A stretch of 51,770 bases of DNA, taken from positions 1-51,770 of the forward strand of contig WGMZ01000014.1 of the NCBI GenBank assembly GCA_016124735.1, in the 5' to 3' direction. Each line of letters begins with the position of its first letter. Within the stretch, counting starts at the first letter, position 1. Positions 42,545-51,400 of the stretch are shown one piece after another. Origin of the DNA: Bacteroidota bacterium (GTDB taxonomy: Bacteria; Bacteroidota; Bacteroidia; UBA8524). A program made the position numbers and the translations under genes. Under the pieces are notes generated by a model. The model was not told the origin of the DNA. It saw nothing but the letters and a program-made list of their open reading frames with translations, and searched no databases.

Positions 42545-43648
42545 ATGAAGAACTATAGAATACTTGGAGTCATGTCGGGAACATCCATGGATGGTGTTGA
42601 TCTGGCCTACTGTAATATTTCTGAAGAAAACGGAAATTGGAATTACGAGATTCTCCAGACAGAAACTATTCCCTATGAAGAAAAGTGGCGGGTGCGTTTG
42701 TCGCAACTTCGCAAACAAAACGCTCTGGTTTATCTCAAAACCCATACTTTTTATGGCCATTATCTTGGTCAGATTTGCCGAGAATTCATTGAAAAACACA
42801 GCTTGGAAGTAGATTTCATCTCCTCGCACGGGCATACAATTTTTCATCAACCCGAAGCGGGCTATACCTCTCAAATTGGAGATGGATCGGCGATATCAGC
42901 GCTAACGGGCCTGCCGGTTATCAATGATTTCCGGGTGCTCGACGTGGCACTTTATGGACAAGGAGCCCCATTGGTCCCCATTGGCGATCAGTTGTTGTTT
43001 TCAGAATACGATTTCTGCCTGAATTTGGGTGGATTCGCGAATATTTCGACCCATTCAGAGGGGCAAAGAATTGCATTTGACATAGGCCCCTGCAATATTG
43101 TGTTGAATCGAATTGCTCGTAAACTTGGGGAGGCATATGATGAGGCGGGAAAAATTGCTGCTTCCGGCAGCATCAACTATGAGTTGCTAAAGGAGTTGGA
43201 TGCATTGTCTTATTACCAGGAATTCAAACCTAAATCGATTGGAAGAGAGTGGGTGAACAGCGAGTTCTGGCCTAAACTTCGTGAATATGAACACAATCAG
43301 GTGCCACCGGAAAATTTGATGAAGACCTTGGTAGACCATATTTCTGGTCAAATTGCGGATGCCATTGAACATTATTCCGGAGCGGATATCGCCAATAAGA
43401 AAGTCCTGATTACGGGTGGAGGAGCCTGGAATACTACCTTAATTGATCATCTGAAAAGCCAATGCGATGCGCAGATGATTGTTCCCGACAATGATAAATT
43501 AGTGGATTACAAAGAAGCGTTACTTTTTGCCTTTTTGGGTGTGTTGCGCTTACGCCAGGAAACAAATACCTTGGCTTCCGTAACCGGCGCTCAGCGCGAC
43601 AGTATAGGCGGTGCCATGTGGGGAGATTTTAACAGATTATTGAATTAG
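42545..43648 (+). CDS. anmK: Anhydro-N-acetylmuramic acid kinase
   Basis: 367 residues. AnmK opens and phosphorylates 1,6-anhydro-MurNAc to MurNAc-6-phosphate during cell-wall recycling. The hexokinase-like fold shows GVMSGTSMDGVDLAY at the N-terminus, the SSHGHTIFHQP substrate segment, VINDFRVLDVALYGQGAPLVPIGD, LNLGGFANIS, FDIGPCNIVLN and the late VLITGGGAWNTTL. The length is normal. It is divergent from the aminotransferase gene with an 84-base gap that holds only a near-match -7 (TAACTTCG, 42502-42509). The ELFV dehydrogenase gene follows after seven bases, so they probably share a transcript. Confidence 0.95.
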   Translation: MKNYRILGVMSGTSMDGVDLAYCNISEENGNWNYEILQTETIPYEEKWRVRLSQLRKQNALVYLKTHTFYGHYLGQICREFIEKHSLEVDFISSHGHTIFHQPEAGYTSQIGDGSAISALTGLPVINDFRVLDVALYGQGAPLVPIGDQLLFSEYDFCLNLGGFANISTHSEGQRIAFDIGPCNIVLNRIARKLGEAYDEAGKIAASGSINYELLKELDALSYYQEFKPKSIGREWVNSEFWPKLREYEHNQVPPENLMKTLVDHISGQIADAIEHYSGADIANKKVLITGGGAWNTTLIDHLKSQCDAQMIVPDNDKLVDYKEALLFAFLGVLRLRQETNTLASVTGAQRDSIGGAMWGDFNRLLN

Positions 43649-43655
43649 TAAATAT

Positions 43656-44903
43656 ATGCATCATCAATCCAATTTTGAAGCTTTGCTCGCAAAGTACGAG
43701 CACAAGAGTCCCGAAATAGTTTTTGAATGGCACGATTCTGAAACGGAAGCCGTGGGATGGGTCGTAATTAATTCTTTGCGCGGAGGTGCTGCCGGTGGCG
43801 GAACTCGCATGCGTAAGGGACTCGACAAGCACGAAGTGGAATCTCTGGCTAAAACTATGGAGATTAAATTTACCATTTGCGGACCAGCCATTGGCGGTGC
43901 GAAAAGTGGCATCAATTTCGATCCGAATGATCCCCGTAAAAAGGGGGTGTTGGAAAGATGGTATAAGGCAGTATATCCACTGCTGAAGAACTACTATGGT
44001 ACCGGTGGAGATTTGAATATAGATGAGATTCACGAAGTGATTCCGATTACCAGATCCTATGGCTTACTTCACCCACAGGAAGGGGTGGTGAATGGCCATA
44101 TGAAAGTAAGTCCTGAAGAGGTTTCTAAAAGGATCAAGCAGTTGCAGGATGGAGTTTTGTGGAAATTAACCGATGCACGTTTTACTCCCGACACTTCAGG
44201 AAAATATACGGTAGCCGACATGATAACCGGCTGGGGAGTAAGCGAAGCCATTCGTCATTATTACGATATTTATGGCGGACAAATTTCTGGTAAAAGAGCA
44301 ATCGTTCAGGGTTGGGGGAATGTGGCAGCGGCAGCAGCTTATTACCAGGCTCAATTGGGAGTGAAAGTGGTTGGAATTATTGACCGTGAAGGCGGCTTAA
44401 TCAATGAAAACGGATTTAGCTTCGAAGAGATTACCGAGCTATTTGTGAAAAAAGATGGCAATAAACTGGCGTCTGATAAGATGATGTCTTTTGAAGATGT
44501 CAACCAGAAAATCTGGGAGATTGGTGCTGAAATTATGATTCCGGCCGCTGCGAGTCGCCTATTGACGGAGGAACAAATAAGCAAGATGGCGGCCAACGAT
44601 TTGGAAGTGATTTCTTGTGGAGCGAATGTTCCATTTGCCGACCAGGAAATTTTTTATGGACCTATTGCTGCTCATGCCGATTCTTTGGTGAGTATCCTGC
44701 CTGACTTTATTGCGAATTGCGGAATGGCCCGTGTATTTGCCTATCTGATGGGAGAGAATACAGTAATTAGTGATGAGGCTATTTTTAATGATGCATCCAC
44801 AGTAATTGGCAAGGCAATGATGCGTCTGCATCAGTTCAATCCAAAGAAAACTGGCTTGGCTAAAAAAGGGCTGGAGCTTTCTTTGACCACCATTTTGAGC
44901 TAA
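43656..44903 (+). CDS. Leucine-dehydrogenase-like Glu/Leu/Phe/Val dehydrogenase
   Basis: 415 residues, an ELFV dehydrogenase of the branched-chain type. Visible: VVINSLRGGAAGGGTRMRKG (the GGGxRM typical of leucine dehydrogenases), ICGPAIGGAKSGINFDP with the catalytic Lys, TGGDLNIDEIHEV, and the nucleotide-binding AIVQGWGNVAAAAAYY, then ISCGANVPFAD and PDFIANCGMARVFAYL. Compared with classical ~365-residue leucine dehydrogenases it has an insertion around residues 130-185. Probable role: NAD-linked deamination of branched-chain amino acids. It follows anmK after seven bases. It differs clearly from the gdhA product at 20743. Confidence 0.88.
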   Translation: MHHQSNFEALLAKYEHKSPEIVFEWHDSETEAVGWVVINSLRGGAAGGGTRMRKGLDKHEVESLAKTMEIKFTICGPAIGGAKSGINFDPNDPRKKGVLERWYKAVYPLLKNYYGTGGDLNIDEIHEVIPITRSYGLLHPQEGVVNGHMKVSPEEVSKRIKQLQDGVLWKLTDARFTPDTSGKYTVADMITGWGVSEAIRHYYDIYGGQISGKRAIVQGWGNVAAAAAYYQAQLGVKVVGIIDREGGLINENGFSFEEITELFVKKDGNKLASDKMMSFEDVNQKIWEIGAEIMIPAAASRLLTEEQISKMAANDLEVISCGANVPFADQEIFYGPIAAHADSLVSILPDFIANCGMARVFAYLMGENTVISDEAIFNDASTVIGKAMMRLHQFNPKKTGLAKKGLELSLTTILS

Positions 44904-44913
44904 CTTTTAAACC

Positions 44914-46014
44914 ATGAACGGAATGAATGATTTCTTGAGCAGAGAACTGTTAAACAATAGCTACCAGGCCATTGGCACATCGCTTTTGATATTGCTGATT
45001 GGGTATGTTTTAAGGAAGTCAGCCTCCAGAAGTTTGTCGCACTTGTTGTTCCGTCTTTTTAAGAAGTTTTCAAAAGGCACGGGGCATGATCAATTTGTTT
45101 CCCTGCTTATTCGTCCGTTTCAGGGAATCATTCTGTTGGTGAGTTTATACCTCGCATTGGTCCCATTAAAATTTCCGGAACTCATGCATTTGGATGGGGA
45201 GGAGATTAAGACTGCACGGGATATTATGCACCGGGTATATGGAGCTGCAATAATTGGGGTAGTGACCTGGCTCGTTCTTCGCATGGTTGATTTTATCATC
45301 ATGGTGCTTTATGAACGGGCGCAGGAGACAGAAGATAAATCCGACGATCAGATTATCCTTTTCATGAAGGATTTGATCAAGGTCCTGGTGGTAATTTTTG
45401 CTTCCTTTTTCATTCTCAGTGCCATTTTCCATGTCAATATCACTTCCCTGATCGCAGGATTGGGAATTGGAGGATTGGCCGTTGCCTTGGCCGCTCAGGA
45501 TACCCTGAGTAATTTGCTGGCCTCATTTATCATCTTTCTTGACAAGCCTTTCAAAGCAGGAGACACCGTCAACTTTGATGATATTACCGGGACGATTGAG
45601 AAGGTTGGATTTCGAAGCACCAAAGTGAGGACATTAGAGAAAAGCTTATTGACTGTTCCGAACAAAAGCCTGACAGATGGACCTTTGAACAATATTACGG
45701 AAAGTCCGTTCAGAAGGGTGAAGTTCATAGTAGGGTTGACCTATGGAACCACTTCTGCTCAGATTCAGACTATTATTGATGAAATCAGTGCGGTCTTAAA
45801 AGAGCACGAAGAAACCAAAGATGATTTTACGGTGGCTTTTAGCGACTTTGGAGCCTATTCCATGGACATCATGGTACTATTCTTTGTATATTCTAACGAT
45901 TGGGAAAAAATGGTACGGGTAAAGGAAGAGATCAATTTCAAGATCATGCATATCGTAGAGAAAAACGGTTGCGACTTCGCCTTCCCAACACAGACGATTC
46001 ATGTGGAGAAATGA
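44914..46014 (+). CDS. MscS family mechanosensitive channel
   Basis: 366 residues. Several N-terminal membrane spans are followed by the pore helix region TSLIAGLGIGGLAVALAAQDTLSNLLASFIIF (split here only by reading) and DKPFKAGDTVNF, which begins the MscS beta domain. FRSTKVRTLEKSLLTVPNKSL is the classical following motif. The protein opens under membrane tension to release solutes after osmotic downshift. Its size is larger than the smallest MscS (~286), consistent with one or two extra spans. It starts 10 bases after the dehydrogenase gene and may be the last gene of an anmK operon. Confidence 0.93.
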   Translation: MNGMNDFLSRELLNNSYQAIGTSLLILLIGYVLRKSASRSLSHLLFRLFKKFSKGTGHDQFVSLLIRPFQGIILLVSLYLALVPLKFPELMHLDGEEIKTARDIMHRVYGAAIIGVVTWLVLRMVDFIIMVLYERAQETEDKSDDQIILFMKDLIKVLVVIFASFFILSAIFHVNITSLIAGLGIGGLAVALAAQDTLSNLLASFIIFLDKPFKAGDTVNFDDITGTIEKVGFRSTKVRTLEKSLLTVPNKSLTDGPLNNITESPFRRVKFIVGLTYGTTSAQIQTIIDEISAVLKEHEETKDDFTVAFSDFGAYSMDIMVLFFVYSNDWEKMVRVKEEINFKIMHIVEKNGCDFAFPTQTIHVEK

Positions 46015-46101
46015 AATTGAGCTTGAGGTTTAGTGTGGAGAAGGAATAATCCATAGGTTTAATTATTAATTCCCGAATTCAATTGTCCAGATTCTGGTTT
46101 C

Positions 46102-46127
46102 TTGTCTCTGGATTCTCCTTATATTTG
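46102..46127 (+). promoter_or_regulatory. Promoter for tRNA-Pro (TATATTTG)
   Basis: TATATTTG at 46120-46127 is an exact -7 match, eleven bases before the mature tRNA 5' end, with a TTG at 46102-46104 (15-base spacing, short). Confidence 0.6.
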
Positions 46128-46137
46128 CAACCTGTTT

Positions 46138-46211
46138 CGGAGTGTGGCGCAGTCCGGTAGCGTACTTGCATGGGGTGCAAGGGGTCGTGGGTTCAAATCC
46201 CGCCACTCCGA
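46138..46211 (+). tRNA. tRNA-Pro (anticodon GGG)
   Basis: A complete cloverleaf. The acceptor stem CGGAGTG (46138-46144) pairs with CACTCCG (46204-46210), with discriminator A 46211. The anticodon stem CTTGC/GCAAG (46165-46169 and 46177-46181) encloses loop ATGGGGT with anticodon GGG at 46172-46174. The T arm has GGTTCAAATCC. CCA is not encoded. C at position 1 is typical of tRNA-Pro. Confidence 0.95.
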
Positions 46212-46217
46212 CGAAAC

Positions 46218-46379
46218 AAAAAGCCGTTCCCAGAGGGACGGCTTTTCCATTTTATAAGGAGAAGTCGAGCTTGCTCGAGCTTCGAGGATAAAATGGAATG
46301 GCCGGGGCACGGAGTGCCAACGGCTTTTTAGTTTCAGTATCCCCCACTATGGGATCAGTGAGCGTAGCGAGCTAATCCC
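46218..46379. repeat. Nested palindromic repeat region downstream of tRNA-Pro
   Basis: Several inverted repeats are nested: AAAAAGCCGTT (46218-46228) with AACGGCTTTTT (46319-46329), perfect over 11 bp; TTCCATTTTAT (46245-46255) with ATAAAATGGAA (46288-46298), perfect over 11 bp; GGCAC-GGA-GTGCC inside the outer pair; and GGGAT (46351-46355), which can pair with ATCCC on either side (46339-46343 or 46375-46379). Tandem TCGAGCTT units and a GAGCGTAGCGAGC word also occur. It resembles interspersed REP-like palindromes of Bacteroidota. No protein is encoded here. Confidence 0.6.
46219..46246 (+). terminator. Terminator hairpin after tRNA-Pro
   Basis: AAAAGCCGTTCCC (46219-46231) pairs with GGGACGGCTTTT (46235-46246), one bulged T and a 3-base loop, ending in a T run. 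Its left arm can alternatively pair with 46319-46329 (see the repeat entry). Confidence 0.75.
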
Positions 46380-46465
46380 GATTCCGAGCTTATTCGAGAA
46401 CTTTGGATTATCTACCTATTTGTAAGTATTTCATCCAATTTGCTTTTTTCTAGTTTTGTCGAGTC

Positions 46466-47116
46466 ATGAAAACCCTGATTCTCGCACTGATACTGATTCC
46501 CTCTTTATTGTCAGCTCAAAAATATAAGGCGCACTATATTAATTACGCAGCAAACCTCAGTGCCACTTATCATTGGAATCAGTACCGATGGGGAGTTTCT
46601 TTTAACAGTAATTTCAACATCTCCAAAAGTGCCAAGTTCCCATTGTTTATAGGCTTCAATGTGGGCATGAGCGCCGTAAACTATCATGGTCAATTGTCTC
46701 AATCGAAGGTCAATTCCTATGCGATTGAAAACATGAAGGGCACACAGTTGGTTAGCGCAAAGGTGGATGCTGGGAGTAATAGTGGGATCTCGGGAGGAGT
46801 GAATATCGCGCAGTTCTTCTTTACTAATCACCGGGCAATTCCGTCGGTGGGTATTGGTGTCCGGGCAACGCGATTCCCCAAGGATGAAGCATCAATTACC
46901 TATGTAAGTCATGATTCGAAGTATACCTATCACGATGGAGGATACATGACTATAAGTCCGGCATTTTGGACTTGGGGAGTGCACGGTTATATGGCATTTG
47001 GCGACTCACCACTTGCTTTGCAGGTTGGCTATTATCCAAATAAGGGTAATGGGATTAAGTACGCGGGGATTGTTTGGCTGATTTGCGATGGGTATAATCA
47101 TATACATAAGAGATAA
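46466..47116 (+). CDS. Secreted or outer-membrane protein of unknown function
   Basis: 216 residues with a clear signal peptide (KTLILALILIPSLLSAQ). The mature part alternates aromatic and small residues (YHWNQYRWGVSFNSNF, FPLFIGFNVGMSAVNYHG, AFWTWGVHGYMAFGD, LALQVGYYPNKGNGIKYAGI), as in small outer-membrane beta-barrels, and I think a barrel of about eight to ten strands is likely. No family is recognised. It lies between the repeat region and the Crp/Fnr gene, alone in its orientation group. Confidence 0.7.
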   Translation: MKTLILALILIPSLLSAQKYKAHYINYAANLSATYHWNQYRWGVSFNSNFNISKSAKFPLFIGFNVGMSAVNYHGQLSQSKVNSYAIENMKGTQLVSAKVDAGSNSGISGGVNIAQFFFTNHRAIPSVGIGVRATRFPKDEASITYVSHDSKYTYHDGGYMTISPAFWTWGVHGYMAFGDSPLALQVGYYPNKGNGIKYAGIVWLICDGYNHIHKR

Positions 47117-47184
47117 GCTTTATTTCTTCAGGTAACCTTGATGTCAGTGGATAGAATAAACCCGGGTCGTTGTATCTTGCAACC

Positions 47185-47805
47185 ATGACCACGCAACTGC
47201 CCGAAGGTTTGAGTCGCATTTTTGAGCCCGAGTTGAAAAGCCTGCTCGAGGAACAAGCGCATTATATTGAGATGGAAAAGGGCGATGTGCTCCTGGACCA
47301 GGGCGCCTTTATTACCCACATTCCAATCGTAATTGATGGAAGATTGAAGGTTTCCCAATTAGATGAGGACGGGCGGGAGCTTTTCCTCTACTATATTGAT
47401 CCGCTGGAATCCTGTGTCATGACCTATACCTGCTGCGATGGAGAGGCTCGTTCTAAAATCCGGGCAATGGCGGAAATGCAATCCAGCGTCATGCTTTTGC
47501 CAAAAGAGAGTCTGGAAAGGTTGATGGCCTTTAAATCCTGGAGAAATTTTGTGATGAATGCTTTTCGTGATCGATTTTCCGAACTGATCGATGCATTGAA
47601 CAGTATTGCATTTACCCAACTGGATGAGCGTTTGCTGAAATACCTGAAAGAAAAGGCAGGCAATGGAACTCGAATTCAGACGACCCACCAGGAAATAGCA
47701 GAAGACTTGAATTCATCCCGGGAAGTAATTTCCAGACTTCTGAAACAGTTGGAGTCGCAGGGAAAAGTTTTACTCGGACGAAACCGAATTGATTTATTGT
47801 TCTAA
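47185..47805 (+). CDS. Crp/Fnr family transcriptional regulator
   Basis: 206 residues from ATG 47185; a TTG at 47170 is less likely. The N-terminal cyclic-nucleotide-binding-like beta barrel lacks the cAMP-binding RxS signature. Cysteines at 77, 83 and 84 (SCVMTYTCC) could sense redox or bind a metal. The C-terminal HTH has THQEIAEDLNSSREVISRLLKQLE, in which R179, E180 and R184 occupy the positions by which CRP reads GTGA half-sites. A perfect GTGAT-N4-ATCAC site lies immediately downstream, before the DUF2892 gene. It is probably an anaerobic, nitrosative or redox-stress regulator of that operon. Confidence 0.9.
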   Translation: MTTQLPEGLSRIFEPELKSLLEEQAHYIEMEKGDVLLDQGAFITHIPIVIDGRLKVSQLDEDGRELFLYYIDPLESCVMTYTCCDGEARSKIRAMAEMQSSVMLLPKESLERLMAFKSWRNFVMNAFRDRFSELIDALNSIAFTQLDERLLKYLKEKAGNGTRIQTTHQEIAEDLNSSREVISRLLKQLESQGKVLLGRNRIDLLF

Positions 47806-47809
47806 TAAT

Positions 47810-47823
47810 GTGATATAAATCAC
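47810..47823 (+). promoter_or_regulatory. Crp/Fnr-type operator
   Basis: GTGAT-ATAA-ATCAC is a perfect inverted repeat of the CRP/FNR class. It is centred near 47816.5, about 40-45 bases before a plausible start site (near-match -7 TTACTTTG at 47846-47853), the usual class II activator position. Confidence 0.6.
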
Positions 47824-47872
47824 TTTTATATTGATTTTCAAATTATTACTTTGAGTAATAAAATGTGAAGTC

Positions 47873-48085
47873 ATGAAAAAGAATGTTCACCTGATCGACC
47901 GTTATGTACGTTGGATTCTTGCCATCGTGTTAATTGCTCTTGGAATGATGGATATCATTACAGGGGTTTGGACTTGGGTAGCGTATGCAGGAGCCGCCAT
48001 ACTGCTGGTTACCGGATATGCCCAGGTTTGCCCGATATACATGGGGCTGGGCATCAGCACTCTGAAGAAAAAGGGTAAAGAATGA
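47873..48085 (+). CDS. DUF2892 (YgaP-TM-like) small membrane protein
   Basis: 70 residues. NVHLIDRYVRWILAIVLIALGMMDIITGVW, then AYAGAAILLVTGYAQVCPIYMGLGIST, gives two membrane spans and the CPxY...GI ending typical of DUF2892, the membrane domain also found fused to rhodanese in E. coli YgaP. Relatives are often linked with sulfur or redox handling. It lies downstream of a Crp/Fnr-type operator and overlaps the next small gene by an ATGA junction, so the two small membrane proteins are made together. Confidence 0.88.
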   Translation: MKKNVHLIDRYVRWILAIVLIALGMMDIITGVWTWVAYAGAAILLVTGYAQVCPIYMGLGISTLKKKGKE

Positions 48086-48255
48086 AAAACGGATTGAAAT
48101 GGACTCTGGCCTTGTCACTTGGGGGAGCGGCGGGTTATGCCTATTGGTACTTTTTCGGATGTACCAGTGGCTGCGCAATCACATCAAGTCCATTAAATAC
48201 GACCATGTACGGCATGGCCATGGCGGCTCTGCTAAAATGGGATCCTAAATTCTGA
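48082..48255 (+). CDS. DUF6132-like small membrane protein
   Basis: 57 residues: ATG 48082, overlapping the DUF2892 stop (ATGA), to TGA 48253-48255. One N-terminal span (WTLALSLGGAAGYAYWYFF) is followed by GCTSGCAITSSPLNTTMYG and a second hydrophobic stretch, the pattern of DUF6132-like proteins with a conserved GC-SG-C-ITS-P motif. The two cysteines could be redox-active or bind a metal. Function is unknown; cotranscription with DUF2892 under a Crp/Fnr site suggests a redox-related membrane role. Confidence 0.75.
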   Translation: MKNGLKWTLALSLGGAAGYAYWYFFGCTSGCAITSSPLNTTMYGMAMAALLKWDPKF

Positions 48256-48260
48256 CCTTT

Positions 48261-48282
48261 GGGAATATGATTCCCTAATTTT
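48261..48282 (+). terminator. Probable terminator of the DUF2892-DUF6132 operon
   Basis: GGGAAT (48261-48266), loop ATG, ATTCCC (48270-48275), then TAATTTT, five bases after the stop codon. The stem is short, so strength is uncertain. Confidence 0.5.
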
Positions 48283-48391
48283 CCTGCTTACTTCTGTTCA
48301 TCTTTTTGTAGAATTGTAGAATATATTTTCTCAATTGTGGACTTAGGCTGGCTGTTCATACGGATTTAATAAATTCTAAATCAGCCCTTGC

Positions 48392-48399
48392 TAAATTTG
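48392..48399 (+). promoter_or_regulatory. -7 element (TAAATTTG) for the PKD-repeat protein gene
   Basis: An exact TAnnTTTG match 40 bases before ATG 48440. No clear -33 TTG is present at the right distance. Confidence 0.45.
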
Positions 48400-48439
48400 A
48401 GAAACTATTCGACAGGTTTGACTATTCCCCTCAAGTGTC

Positions 48440-51400
48440 ATGACCAGGATGAACCAATGGAAGAAGACTATTCTTCGCGCGCTTGGCGTGCTTGTCTGCC
48501 TTCTGGCAGTTACTTTCGCTGATGCACAATGCAGCGGGGTGTCTGCCTCATTCAGCGTGAATGGAACTGGCTGTGGCATTCCACGAAATTATACATTCAC
48601 AAATAACAGCACGGGCTCCTATTCCTCCAGTGCCACATACATCTGGCGTAAAGGATCGACCGTGGAAGACACCACCACGGGAATTTCCAGCACTCCTACC
48701 ATTACTGTCAATACTCCCGGAAGTGATACGATTTGGATGGTGGCCATCGATTCCAATGGATGCCGCGATTCGGTATCGCAAATTGTCAGTACGACAACTT
48801 CTGCGAATGCCATTTATGATCCATCGACCAGTACATATGATTATTCGCCCTTGTGGGAGAATTGCATCTTGTTCCTGTCGTCTCCTGATTCGTTCCGGGT
48901 CTATATGCAATCCAATGGAACACTGAGCAATTACTATGTAAGCTGGGGAGATGGACAATCAGATACGGGGAGTAGTTTATCGGCATATACGGATATTTCG
49001 CATCTGTATAGCAACCTCGGAACCTATTCTGTGCGAATTGTTTCGCAAAATGGTTCCTGCTTTGATACCATTGTTGGGAGTGTAGTCAATGAACGTATTC
49101 CAACTGCAGGAATTATTGGCCCACCGGCCGGCGGAAATGTGGGCTGCGCACCCCATACGGTGAGATTCATTAATAACTCCTCTAACGTTTCTAACGGGAC
49201 TTCTTTTAACTGGACTTTCGGAGATGGATCATCTGCCACTTATGGGAGCTCTACCTCCAATGACACACTGTATCATACGTATACTGCAGGATTGTGCAAT
49301 GGTATTGTATCTGTAGCGGCCGTCAATGCCTGCGGTAGTTCTACAGCCACCTGGACACCAATTTATGTAAACGACAAAGACCAGGCAGATTGGACCATGA
49401 ATACGGTGAATTGCAATCCGACTTTGCCTTTTACCTTTAACAATACATCGACGAATAATTATTGTACTCCTACCACCCGCTATTTCTACTGGGATTTTGG
49501 AGATGGTACCACGAATGGATGGATTACGAACGCCACTTCGCAGAACCATACCTTTCCTCATTCAGGAAGGTATACGGTCACATTGTACGACAGCAATCAA
49601 TGCGGTGTAGATACCTTTACACAGCAAGTGATTATCAACTTTGCGCCAAATGCAGGATTCCTTCATAATAATCCAAACGGTTGCGGTCCCTTGCAGGTGA
49701 TTGTTACCGACACAACAGACGGATTGGGCAATGTGCGGATTTGGAATTTTGGAAATGGAACCAGCGGGAGCGATAGCACAGATACTGCAACCTATGTAAG
49801 TCCTGGAACCTACAACCTTAGTCTTTCCGTAGTGAACAGCTGCGGCTCAGATGCCGCGAATCTCACAGTAACCGTTTGGGCACCGCCTAATGCGAATTTT
49901 AGCACCATTTCCAGTGGCTGTACTCCGCTGACAGTCAACTTCAGTAATACCAGTACTTATTTCAATGATTCAACTGTAACCTGGTTCTGGGATTTTGGCG
50001 ATGGAACGGATACAAGTATCAAAGATCCGCCATCTAAGACCTATACAACACCGGGTACTTACACCGTGAAACTGTATGTATACGATACCTGCGGAATGGA
50101 TTCCATCATCCGCAATTTCACTGTTTATCCCAAGCCAGTAGCAGGGTTTTCCTCAGATACTGTTTGTTATGGAGTAGCCAATTCATTTACTGATACTTCT
50201 GCCGTCTCCAGTGGAAGCATTACTCAATATGCCTGGACTTTCGGGAGCCCTTCTCAGGGAAGCTCGAGCAATACGAATCCCACTTTTTCTTTCAACTCGG
50301 CAGATACTTTTGATGTTCAATTAGTTGTTACGACGGACCATAGTTGTTTCGATACCGCCACAAATCCCGCCATAGTTTGGAACATCCCTACCTTGTCCTG
50401 GGCAGTTACGCCAAATGATTCGGTCTGCATTGGCAGTAATCAGACTTTTAACGGAACAGCCAGTGCAGGTGCGGGCACAATCAGTAGTTACCATTGGAAT
50501 TTCGATGATGGGGGAAGTTCTTCTCTGGAAGATACCTCGTACACCTACATTGCTTCGGGCAATTATTCAGTAACTTATACGGTGGTTAATAGTTTTGGTT
50601 GTCAGGATTCCTCTACCGGGAATATTGTCGTTCTTCCGCTTCCAACTATTGCTTTTACTGCGGATACTGCGTGTGTGGGTAAAACCACTACTTTTCAGGA
50701 TCAATCGACAGTGAGCCCAGGAAGCATCGCATCCAGAAGATGGGATTTGAATGACGATGGCCTCTTCGACAGTACCGATGCCATTACTACTTATATCTAT
50801 TCCTCTCTCGGAAGCCGCTGGGTAACACTTGAGGCAACCACGGACTTTGGATGTGTGAATATGGATTCCAGCCTCATTACTGTCCATCCATTACCGGTGC
50901 CATCCTTGTCTGTTGATTCGAGTGTTATCTGCATGGGAGATTCCATCACGCTGCTTAACTCATCCACCGGCTCAGTAAGTTTTGTATATGATTTTGGCGA
51001 TGGAAACACGTTGAACACGGGTTCATCTTCTAATCAAAAACATGCCTACAGCGATTCCGGGACCTTTACCATTAAGTTGTATGCCTATTCAGATCATGGA
51101 TGTGCGGATTCGGTTTCATTATCCGTAAGCGTTCGTCCAACCCCACTGGCGCAGTTTACTATCAATCAACAAATTGCTTGTGCACCTGCCAGCTTTGTAT
51201 TTAACAATATCTCGCAGCGCAGTACCGATTACCAGTGGTTCAGCGATGGGAATTACAGTTCATCAGCGACGAACCGACCGGACACATTGGTTTCGGCAGA
51301 TTCTCAGGTGGTGACCATTCGTTTGATTGCGTTCAATACCAATTACAGCTGTCCTTACGATACCACCAATATGGTCATCGGCACGTCGCGAAACCCGATT

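Noticed and set aside
42461-42874. 138-codon N-terminal extension of the PLP enzyme frame
   Set aside because: It overlaps divergent anmK, lacks similarity to the family, and the Tat-like signal begins at ATG 42460.
46119-46310. Minus-strand frame containing EWRDLNPRPLAPHASTLPDCATL
   Set aside because: It is the antisense of tRNA-Pro and its flanks; this peptide pattern is a well-known artefact of translating tRNA genes backwards.
48548-49561. Several minus-strand frames of 60-140 codons
   Set aside because: All are antisense to the PKD-repeat protein and rich in His, Ile, Arg and Cys, as expected from its Thr/Ser/Asn-rich codons.
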